From Undaria pinnatifida (lineage: Eukaryota > Sar > Phaeophyceae > Laminariales > Alariaceae), in contig JABAKD010000004.1 of the NCBI GenBank assembly GCA_012845835.1, positions 12,277,022-12,341,021 of the forward strand: DNA of 64,000 bases, in the 5' to 3' direction. Position numbers and translations under genes: made by a program. The notes under the pieces were generated by a model. The model ran no database searches and had not been told where the DNA came from. It saw only the letters and a list, made by a program, of their open reading frames with translations. Positions 35,601 to 47,600 of this stretch are shown piece by piece. Every line of letters starts with the position of its first letter. Within the stretch, counting starts at the first letter, position 1.

Positions 35601-38600
35601 TTGACTTCCGCACCGAGGTGTCTGGTTTCTTTGTCCGGTGTCTCTCCTCCGCGCCGGAGCACCTGTCGCGCGAAGGCGGATCGGATCCTGCTAAGGACAG
35701 TTCTCCGCCAGATCGAACGGATGGGGACAAGAAAAGCAAAGTGCGTTCGTATAGGGTGGTGTTAATATTGTCCTTGTTCTTGTTGTTTTCCTTGTTCTTG
35801 TTCTTGTTCTTAGTTTAACGTTTACTATTGCTATTGTTCCAGAGCACCAGCCCTCTCAGGTCGAAGTGCTCAGTCATTTCAGCTTCAAGTATTCCAGATA
35901 CTCGTGAGTACCCAGTCATTTCAGGTCGAAGTAATTGCAGGTACTGGCGAGTACCCAGTCATTTCAGGTCGAAGAACTCCAGGCGCTGGCGAGTACTCAG
36001 TCGTTTCAGCCCGAATTATTTCAGGTATTCGCGAGTACTTAGTCATTTCAGGCTTAAGTACTCCGGGTACTCGCGAGTACTCAGTCATTTCAGCTCGAAC
36101 TACTGCAGGTACTCGCGAGTACTCAGTCATTTCAGCGCGACGCACTCCAGGTACTCGCGAGTATTCATTTCAGTTCGAAATACTTCAGGTAGTGGCGAAT
36201 ACTCAGTCATTTCAGGTTGAAGTGATCCTTTTACTGGCGAGTACTCAATCATTTCAGGCTGAAGTACTCCATGCATTGGCGAAATCATTGCAGCTCGAAG
36301 TACTCCAGGCACTGAGTCATTCAAAATTTCTGGTAATCGGGGGTAACTGACTGAGTACCAACGGCTGGTACTGGTACTCTGACGACCTTTGGTATGCTTT
36401 ATGCACTGTTAATGTTGTGTAGAAGGGTGGTGAATTTTTGTTAGTTCCTACCTGGTACTTTTTCAAGATGTTCATTCGCATCTTTCGCGCTTCCGCCTCG
36501 AGTGAAAAGACCAGAAAGAAAACGCAGTTTGGATTTATCATGGCGATCGATGCTATTGGACGTGCCGCCAGTTGTTCCTCTACAGTACCGTTCACGGCTC
36601 CCCGCACGCCCTCGCCCGATGGAGCATTTGCACGGTGGATGTCTCGTGCTTTCTGTTTCACGATGGACATGTAAGCCATTGATGTATCATGCCCTTGGTT
36701 TCCTCATCGGTTGTATTGGGCGTGCGGCCAGGTGGCTACTGCCTGTCCCTCTTCCGGACCGTTAACGACTGCCCACATGCACTCGCCCGATGGAGTCGAC
36801 GCCGGCGGTGATTATGGTGGCGGGGGCAACAGGGAGGAGGGTTGTGGGAGACCAGGCAGCACCGGGTACATCTCTTTAAGCTCGTCGGACTGGAACAGCC
36901 CGCCTTCCCCTGGAGTAGGCGTCGTCGCCGAGGTTGATGAAGTGCCGGCATCAAACCCATCGGAGGAGCCCCGCAGCAACTCCCCCCTTCACCGAAAGGA
37001 CGGTGAGCATGTTGGCGCCGAAAACGAAACACACGGTGCCGACGTTACAGGAGAAACCGCAGACCGAACCGGTCCTTCGCGATCCCCGACTCAGGGTCCT
37101 AAGCCGAACCCAGATGCAACAGCAGCTGCAACCGCACCATTGCTCACCGGCGATGGTGCTAGAACGCAGGCCGCAGAAGAGGTTGGGGCGGTTGGAAGCA
37201 GGGAGGCGGAGGCGATGTGGAAGAAGGCAAGACCAAGGGTCAGGTTTTTCACGCACCAGGTGAGACTTGAGTTTCGGGAGGGAGCGCGAGCTATTTTCTA
37301 CATGGTAGCTGATAGTGCCCGATAGTACCTGATAGTGCCTGATAGTACCTGGTAGTACCTGATAGTACCCGATAGTACCTGATAGGTAGCTGATAGTACC
37401 CGATAGTACCTGATAGGTAGCTGATAGTAGCTGATAGTACCTGATAGTACCCGATAGTACCCGATAGTACCCGATAGTACTTGATAGTAGCCGATAATAC
37501 CCGATAGTGCCTGATAGTACCCGATAGTACCCGATAATACCTGATAGGTAGCTGATAGTACCCGATAGTACCCGATAGTACCTGATAGGTAGCTGATAGT
37601 ACCCGATAGTACCTGATAGTACCTGATAGTACCCGATAGTACCCGATAGTACCTGATAGTACCTGATAGTACCCGATACTACCTGGTAGTACCCGATAGT
37701 ACCCGATAGTACCTGATAGTACCTGGTAGTACCCGATAGTACCCGATAGTAGCTGATAGTACCTGATAGTACCTGATAGTACCTGATAGTACCTGATAGT
37801 ACCTGATAGTACCTGATAGTACCCGATAGTACCCGACAGTACCCGATAATACCTGATAGTAGCTGATAGTACCTGATAGTACCCGATAGTACCCGATAGT
37901 ACCTGATAGTACCCGATAGTACCCGATAGTACCTGATAGTACCCGATAGTACCTGATAGTACCCGATAGTACCTGATAGTAGCTGATAGTACCCGATAGT
38001 ACCCGATAGTACCTGATAGTACCCGATAGTACCCGATAATACCTGATAGGTAGCTGATAGTACCCGATAGTACCCGATAGTACCTGATAGGTAGCTGATA
38101 GTACCCGATAGTACCTGATAGTACCTGATAGTACCCGATAGTACCCGATAGTACCTGATAGTACCTGATAGTACCCGATACTACCTGGTAGTACCCGATA
38201 GTACCCGATAGTACCTGATAGTACCTGGTAGTACCCGATAGTAGCTGATAGTAGCTGATAGTAGCTGATAGTACCTGATAGTACCTGATAGTAGCTGATA
38301 GTACCCGATAGTACCCGACAGTACCCGATAATACCTGATAGTAGCTGATAGTACCCGATAGTACCCGATAGTACCCGATAGTACCTGATAGTACCCGATA
38401 GTACCCGATAGTACCTGATAGTACCCGATAGTACCCGATAGTACCCGATAGTACCTGATAGTAGCTGATAGTACCCGATAGTACCCGATAGTACCTGATA
38501 GTACCCGATAGTACCTGATAGTAGCTGATAGTACCCGATAGTACCCGATAGTACCTGATAGTACCCGATAGTACCTGATAGTACCCGATAATACCCGATA

Positions 38601-41600
38601 GTACCCGATAGTACCTGATAGTACCCGATAGTACCCGATAGTACCCGATAGTACCTGATAGTACCTGATAGTAGCTGATAGTACCTGATAGTACCCGACA
38701 GTACCCGATAATACCTGATAGTAGCTGATAGTACCCGATAGTACCCGATAGTACCCGATAGTACCTGATAGTACCCGATAGTACCCGATAGCACCCGATA
38801 GTACCTGATAGTACCTGATAGTACCTGATAGTACCTGATAGTAGCTGATAGTACCCGATAGTACCCGACAGTACCCGATAATACCTGATAGTACCCGATA
38901 GTACCTGATATTACCCGATAGTACCTGATAGTACGTGATAGTACCTGATAGTACCTGATAGTACCTGATAGTAGCTGATAGTACCCGATAGTACCCGACA
39001 GTACCCGATAGTACCTGATAGTACCCGATAGTACCTGATAGTACCTGATAGTACCCGATAGTACCCGATAGTACCCGATAGTACCCGATAGTACCCGATA
39101 ATACCCGATAGTACCCGACAGTACCCGATAGTACCTGATAGTACCCGATAGTACCTGATAGTACCTGATAGTACCCGATATTACCCGATAGTACCCGATA
39201 GTACCCGATAATACCCGATAGTACCCGATAGTACCTACTGTAGGCCATTGGACTGTTAGCAGTGTCTGGCCAAAACATCTCTGACCGACGGCCCTCCTCA
39301 ACCGATATTCAACTGATATTCAACTGATAATCAACTGATAGTCAACTGATAGTCCACCAATAGTCAACTGATCGTCATCTGATAGTAGTCTGATAGTCAA
39401 CTGAGGAACTATTCAATGCCGATGGAAAAATCGTTGCAAGGCATTTGTGTTAGATTTAGGTCACGCTTTTCTCGTCATTTTTTGAAGGGCTTCAATGAAA
39501 AGACCATCAACCATCCCCGGTGTTTTGCAGTAGTGCTTGTGTTACGCGTAGGCCACGAGGTTGTTCATCGGACTCGTTTTTTTTTTCGAAGTTAGGTTTT
39601 GGATAAGGTATGAGTTTCTCATTCATAGATCAATCCAAGAGCCTCAGAACAATTAGATGCACCGGCTACAATGGCGCCTGCGTGGGGTGCAATTACTCCG
39701 CTATTGGTGCGTTGGATGTCCTGTGATGTCTTCGGTCCGCTATTTTTGCGCGATGAAGTTCCCTGATGGTCTTGATCCGTAGCGATTGCTCGGGAACCGG
39801 CTTTTGTTCTCGCCAGGGTGCTTATCATCACCGTCTTGTCCAGCACCACCACCATACCGTTCATCCTTGTCACCACCTCGTCTATTCCTTGGTCCTGTCC
39901 TGTCCTGTCCTGTCTTATCCTGTCCTTCGCTGTTTGTTACCGTCCTAAATCTGGTCCGTGTTTGCGACCGCGATTGCGTTTTCTTGTTATCAGGAAGAGC
40001 ATTGGCACGAGGCCAACACGTTTCCCTCCGTCCCGCAAAACAAGGACGACTTCGTGCTTTTCCTGGGCAAGATACTTCCTCCGCACCCCCGGCCCTCCAC
40101 CTCCACCGGGACTACTCCCAGCCACCGTTGGACCTCCTCCTCTTCCTCCGCCGCCGTCATCGCCGCAACGAACAGCACCACTACTACCGGAGGCAGCACT
40201 CTGGAAACATACTTTACCGCGGATGCTCACTCTGGTGACGAAACTTGCTCTGCATTTAGCGGGGTGAACTGCGCCGTCCCCCGGGTGATGGAAACGAGCG
40301 CGGTCGTGGATCACCCGGACAATCGCCGGGGTGTGGAGGGGCGAACTGGCTCATCGGCGGGGCGACACGCCGCAGGTGGAGAGGAGTGGGATGGCGATGC
40401 GATCGACGAACATGTCGAAGATGAGTCCGATGTCGAGGAGGAATCGGACGGCTGCAGGGCTGGGGTACCGAGTTCTTCTTCGCCGGAGAGGGCGGAATCT
40501 GTGGCAGAGGGTTGTACGGAGGGCGGTACCGACCCCGCACGACCTCGAGGGGTAGGGATGAGGAAACGGCTATCGTCTCGGATAGCCAATTGGATGAAGC
40601 CCAAGGTGAGGGTTGGTGTTTGTTTGAGGGGGGAGAAATGTAAAGTTCCTTCCTCTGTCGGAGAGCTGGAATTCGAAGCACTGCATCGAGAATTCCTCGT
40701 ATTAATAGGACAGATTACGAGTATTAGTTTTTTACAGTCGAGGGGCAGCGGTATTTTTTCCCGCAATCATTGACACGAATACAAATAGCTTTTCACCCTT
40801 TTTTTTCCTGCAACGATCGTCCAACGCTGTTTGCAAGCCCCCTCGACCTTGAAGAAGTTCGTCCCCTACACACGAGTGCGGTGCTGAACGGGTTCACCTG
40901 GCTCTAAATCTACCTGGTATGTTGTTGAGGTGCCGGCACACGGGGCGGAACAGCTTGCGTCTGGAATAGGGTTAAGGTCCAAGGTTGCATCTCGACCGAG
41001 ACTACGCCAGGGGGTCATTTTTTGTCGCGCGAGTGTTTCCTTTCCTCGTTCGCGGTCTTAAGCCTGTTTTTTTTTGGTGCTGTTCGGATATAGCGATATT
41101 CACCGCCGCCGCCCTGGTTTTGTTTGTTACGCTGCACCAGCAAGGCATTCTTAAGCGCGTTGTTGAGAAAGGCACCGAGCTATTCTTGCGCGAGTGCTCC
41201 ATGCTACGCAACGAAAATGGAGGTCCCTTCCCCCACCGTAGGATTAGTTTGTGCCACTGCCAATGCCACTCCCACCGTCTTATATCCCTGCGCGATCCCG
41301 TGTTTCTCTGGCCCCGAAGCTGACGCTGTCCCAAGACTCACGAGGGGAAGAGGAGCTGCACGAGCTCGCCGTTGACCTAGAGAACGATCGAGACGGCGAG
41401 GGTGTCAGCCGATGGGCAGCCATGACCGAGTTCTTGAGCCTAATATCCTACCAGGTAAGAAGTAAAGCTCTCCCATAACACAGCTTAGGCCGAGGATAAG
41501 AAAGGACGGCGTTAGTATGGAAGCCACGCTTACGCTTTGGAGGTACGCTTAGACGTCCGGGTCAACACGTTGTGCTCAGCGGCGACCCGAGCACCAAATC

Positions 41601-44600
41601 CTAGCTATACAAGCTTCCCCGTCGGAATGTGGTTGGCTTCAAGTCCCGCAGGTGCCGCAAGTTGAAAAGGGGGGGGGTAAAACATTGAAAATCAAATGAA
41701 AAAAATTAGCCACTCGGCACGTAACCCGGCAAATAACACCGACCAGCGCAGACAAGTTTACATATAGCTTAGCCGACCTGGAACTGCGTCCCCGCTATCG
41801 GGGACAAATTATTCGAAAATAGTGTGGCCTATGTTTTGCTGTAGTGAAAGGGTGGGCGTTGCTCAGGGTTGGTGTGTTAATAAGGTTTCAAGCTGTTGCT
41901 CAGATCAGGCGATTCTTGTTGGCGAGGGTCCAGACGGTAGCGGCATTGTAGCGGCATCGTTTTGCTCAGCCTGTGGGGCATTGCTGGCACCTGAGGTTCG
42001 ACATGCAGCTCTCCTGTACCACCGGCATTGCTTTTTTTTTCAGCAACTGCGAGTTTCTAATCTGCAAGGCGCCGAATACCAGGGAGCATTTTCGAGACCA
42101 CTGAAGCCAGGTTGTACTACTGCCGCCGCCGCGGCCGGAAAACAACGCAAACATGTTGCCGACGTTTGCATAGATCCTGCTGGGCGAACTCTTAGCAATT
42201 GCTATGCCATATTTGAGCCTGGAGGCTTTGCTAGCAACTCCCGAGTGTTGGGTTTTAGGCCGGCGGGGCCCGCGATAACTGCCCGGGAAATTGGGATGCT
42301 TTTTTTATGCTGGGCGGTTGCATAGATGTAACCTGATGGTCGAGCGAACCACGAGACCAGCGTTAGCTCTCCGCAACTTTCTAGTGAACTGTGACTTTAG
42401 AGCTCTGTTACGGCAGATACTGAGCGTATAGGCTATTTTTTTTGTGACTGGATTGATTCATCGACCGAGGGTGTACCAACTATGGTTGGGTCCGACGTGT
42501 GTCGGGTATTCTTGGGTATCTTTCGTTAAATGATCCCAGCCCGTATTAGATCATGTCCAAGGCTTTGCATGCTTTTTCTTGTTTTGTCAATGTCGGTTAT
42601 TGGGGGGGGCTAGGAGTTCCCGAACTGCCCCAGAACATCTACAGTAGGTCCTATCCTACTCACACCGCCAAGTTGGAAAGCGTTAAGAGTTCGCGACGCT
42701 GCAGGTTAGTGGAAATGCTTTTGCAGCAGCGCTAGCCACGATATTTGTACACGCAATGTTGGTTAACCCTGTGGCCCCATTTCAGATCGATTCGCGTTAA
42801 CGTCCTTACATATGTGCACATTTGTGCCGTTCGAGGTGCTTGCCCTTTTTCCGCGCGTTGTATCGACGTTTTGTCTCCGTACATGGACACATCTCGCGGT
42901 GTTTGTGGCGGTGTTTGTAGACGACTCCTGCGTACACTTGACGTCAGAGTCAGAGCAATTGACCTATGCGGATGCGCCTTGTGTGGACACCTTTTGTCTG
43001 CTCGTTGTATAGGCGTTTTGCCTCCGCGTATCCGCATGTCGCTGTCTTTTGCGGCAGTATTTATCGATGACTGCGCGAACTTGACGCACGGCCAATGTTT
43101 AAACATGCTGGTGCATTTTGTGTGCCCACCCTTTTTCTGCTCGTTGTATCGGCGCTTTCCCCCCATCTGTCTGTATTTTTCGCCATCTTTGTGGCAGTGT
43201 TTGTAGGTGATGCCTGCGTCAACTTTACGCGCAACCAATGTTACACTTGCCGGTGCACTTTGTGTGCGCACGTTTTCGCAGATGGACGGGCTGCGATCGA
43301 ACCATCTGCGCTTCACCTCTCCTCCGCTTAAACAAGACATGGAGGTACGTCGATGCATACACCACAGGCTACCAATAGTATTACTGTAGTACTACTAATA
43401 GCTATGCCGTTAATATTATGGGGTTAGGGTGGTATTACTAGTACGATAGGGTTGCTGCTAACGCACGTGTCACTTGATGACTTGACAAACTACTGTACTG
43501 TACCGTACTGTATTGTAGTGTATACCCCACTCTGTACGATTCCATGGCGTAGGTGTGCAAGGACGTTTTTTGTAAAACACGCATGATACATTTTCCATAG
43601 ATGTTGGGTAGCTTGTTAATATACTTGTTCTAGTGAAGGAACCCCGCCCTTCATACATAGTGTACCACATAGTGTACCACATAGTGTACCACGGTGTGGT
43701 GTAAACGTGCTGCCTGCTCCTATCGTAGCACCCTCATAGCATACTCGCATGTCATATATGCCGGTACATTCTGGCATATGTTTGAATCGCACAACGCACG
43801 CTGCGTTTAGTCTGATGATACATGCACATTTGAATCACACCGCACGTTCAAGCTGATGTTACATGTAGACAACTGAATCACACAACACACGCTGGATTTA
43901 GCCTGCGCATTCTACTGTAGTTCCTGTTTTGAACGTCGAAACACACTGCGTTTAGGCTGATGCCAGGTCACCCCAAGCGTGATACTTATAGGCACCACCT
44001 TTCTTCAACACGGGCGTGGGCCTTCTCCGACAATTGTCCGCTCTGTTCTCCGCGATTAATCGCACTCGACCGCCTGTATGCCTTTATGGCTTGATGGGTT
44101 TGACAAGAGTGTTACCTTCCTCCGACAATTGTCCGCTCTGTTCTCCGCGATTAATCGCACTCGACCGCCTGTATGCCTTTATGGCTTAATGGGTTTGACA
44201 AGAGTGTTACGTTTCTCCGACAATTGTCCGCTCTGTTCTCCGCGATTAATCGCACTCGACCGCCTGTATGCCTTTATGGCTTAATGGGTTTGACAAGAGT
44301 GTTACCTTCGATGTATGGACAATAGTGTTACCTTAGATGTATGAATGTGTCCATGTAGCGATGTAGATGGCGTTGGCCGGAGTAAGGGTGTGGCTTCCGT
44401 GCTGCAGGACGGTCACAGAACGACGCCTGGTCTGCGAGTGTCCAGCTTGCTTTTCGGGCCCGATGCGCTCGTCGTTCCTTGGACGGTATGTTTTTTTTCG
44501 TTTATTTTATCCGGTGGTATGCTTTTTTGCGCGTGCACGCGCCAGCCAGGGATTGTCGAACTCCCCCCCCCCCACCCCCCCAACCTCAACTTGACCCGTT

Positions 44601-47600
44601 ACGAATTGCACCTATGCGTGTTATAGCGCGTTGTCGCGACAGGCGGCGATCGTCGCACATGATGGGTGTTTCTTCGTCTAATCCTAGCCTAACCCTGTCC
44701 CTGACCCTAACCCTACTCCTGATTGCCGACTTGGTCTCTTGCTACAGGTCACAGGCTATCCCGTCGTGTCTCTGTGGGTGAGTGCAGCAGACGACCTTGC
44801 CAACCTGGACGTGTTTGTATACCTCCAAGCCGTAAAGCCTCGGTAAGATATTCTCACACGTGATGCGATTTTGATGAGATTTTGATGATATATTGATGAC
44901 GTGTTGATGATATGCGGGTCGTGTTGATGACATGTTGATGAGATTTTTGACATGATGAGGTCTTGATGAGGCCTGGAGAAGATTTTCTGGCGCGATGAGA
45001 TGTTCTGAGATGATGAACTCTACTGACATGATGACATGTCTGACATACTGGGATAGCTGCTGCTTACTCCGCCAGTCGATCAGCCAACCAGCTACGCATA
45101 AGCGAGCTGAACGGTTTACCTATTGCTATTACAGAGACCCATTGTTAGCAGGATGATTTAAGAAATAAAAATGGTAGAAAAACACCCACACCCACGTTTG
45201 CTTAACGCCTTTGCAACTGGGCCCCCTTATTTTTTACAAATTTACGTGAAGTTGGTATAAAGAGGGATTTCGGGGCTCTAAAGGGGTTAAGAGCTTTGAC
45301 TCAAGCATATTTAATAGCCTGTTCTACGCACGATAGCTCAGTATCTCACCCGAACACAGTCGTCCGATAGGAGAGCTCGACTGAAAGTTGGAGATGCTTT
45401 CTGCTTTGTGTTTCATTTCGTCCTGTTTGGTCCTGTTAGCGATGGATCTTCGTAGTAGTAAATATCGTCGTCCATGAACAACTGGAACAACGGAATGAAC
45501 AACTGGAACAACTGAATTTGCTTATCGCTGAATCGACGAACCAGCAAGACGGTCACGTCGAACTACAATGCGTGGGACAGAACTTGAGAAATACGGAGTT
45601 GAGCGTTTTTGTCTCGGCGTTTACACCAAGCTTAAGAAACCGTTTTATTCTATATCGAAGTTGGCCGTAAAGCACCTTCCCTCACATAAGAACCAAGATA
45701 AGAGTCGCTCCAATGCTGGCTGGTGCTCTACTTGGGACACATAAAACGAACACTTCTCAGCCGCCTGTCTCCCCCTCCTTCTCGAATGAAACAACAACAA
45801 CGCAGTTTACGACCAAGGGACTACGTATGACACAATTGATCTTTGCCAATGCCCTTCTGATCGACAAATATCTGAACGCCTTCGTCTTGTCAATCTGATC
45901 CACATCTCCAACTGTAGCCCAACGTTGTGTCGGCCGTATTTTCGCAGCAGTCAGCCACACCAATCTACCAAGACGCCCAGCATAACGCCAAGGAAATTCT
46001 ATTTCGTTATAGCAACCGCTGCCGCCCCCGCCCCTCCGCCCCCCCTCCCTTGGGAGAGTGCGTTCCCTGGCACTATCTTAACGTGGCGCAGCAGTAAGCC
46101 ACCGATGTACACAAAAATACCAGCACAAGCACACGCTTTTTCTTCCGGCGTGATGGCCACCAAACGGCCTCTTCCCTCACCCAACCCTAACCCTAGCCCT
46201 AACCCTAACCCTAACCCTAACCCTAACCCCACAACCCTAACCCTAACCCTAACCCTAACCCTAACCCTGACCCCAACCCCAACCCAACAACAGTGAGATT
46301 ATGACTCCATTATTCGAACTGCATCGTCCTCTCCCTGACCCTGACCGATAGGACGGGTTTGTCCATTTATGTCACTGAGGGATGCTTTCGAGCGGAACAC
46401 CGCTATGAGGCAGACAGAAGGCAACCCATCGACGTCAGAGCCCTGCCTGGGGTACCCATTCATAGGTACGTTTGTAGCCATGTTACTAATAGCACGGCAG
46501 GGACGGCACCAACATCATGTGCTAGTTTTATGTTTCGAGCGAATCGTAAAGTGTACCACGTGAACCTGGTACTGGGTAGTTCTTCAGTGAATGGGACATA
46601 ATGTACTAGGTGCTTTGTTAGTCGAGGATTTCCGACAGCGAGAAAATATTTGGGCTCAAAAGCGCAACCTAGGTATATAATTGCACGGCTCTGATACACT
46701 GTTCTAACAATGTCATTGTGTTTTGCAATCGAATGCGAATTTTTTGTTTACACCTCGCCGAATAATAGGGAGCTCTTTCAAGATGGCTCGAGCCGGATCT
46801 GCGACCGAGGTTCCATTGCCGCGGACCGATGTTCGCATTTTATAGTAATAATAGACTATACGATTATCCATTTCCACCATATCAGCCCACCCACACAAGT
46901 TGACGATTGCTGTATGAAGTATACAATGCCGAGTATCAAATGTCCACTGTCAAACGTCCAAAATCAAACACCAAATAGACTTAATCAAGCATCTAATATC
47001 ATGTACAAATATCAAGTATCCTGCTACGCGAGTTGTTAATTCGTCATATACCATGGTAGTACCTTTTTCATGGTAGTACCAGGTACCTTTTTCAATGCTT
47101 GTGACGATTGCGCGATTGCAAAAATCAGGTGGTGAGTGCTGGCTAGTGTTTCGCGAGTCGACCCTGATGCCGACTGACTGATGATAAAGCTGTCATTACG
47201 ATAAAACCGTGAATTAAAATAAACATGTCATCACGATAAAATTGCCATTGCGATAAACCTGCCATTTCGAGCGAATGCGGGTTTCTAATTTGCACGGCGC
47301 CAAGTGCTAGGGACCCGTTCGCGATCGCTGAAACCGGATTATATGTCCGCTAACGCCGACCAAAAAGAAGGCGCAGACAAGTTGACTAGCTATTCTCGTA
47401 CTGTCTTGTTCGAGCGCTTGTTTACTACCAACTCGACCCACGTTGGGCACCAAAGTAGTTGGAATGGATCAACAGTGAAGGTAATTGATGAAGGGAATTG
47501 ATGAAGGGAATTGATGAAGGGTCTTTTTGTTCGCGGTGGTAATGGCGTTAAGCGTTGCCCTGTATTGAACGTCGTTTTCGAGGAATTGTGGGTAAGCCAA

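Noticed and set aside
37679..39301. A 540-codon minus-strand open frame
   Set aside because: It is a translation of the 10-bp satellite (repeating GTIGYYQVLS); another frame of the same array is also open for 365 codons.
41822..42325. 167-codon open frame with several Cys
   Set aside because: It lies within a hydrolase intron, part of it is a dispersed repeat (also at 47268), and no recognisable domain is present.
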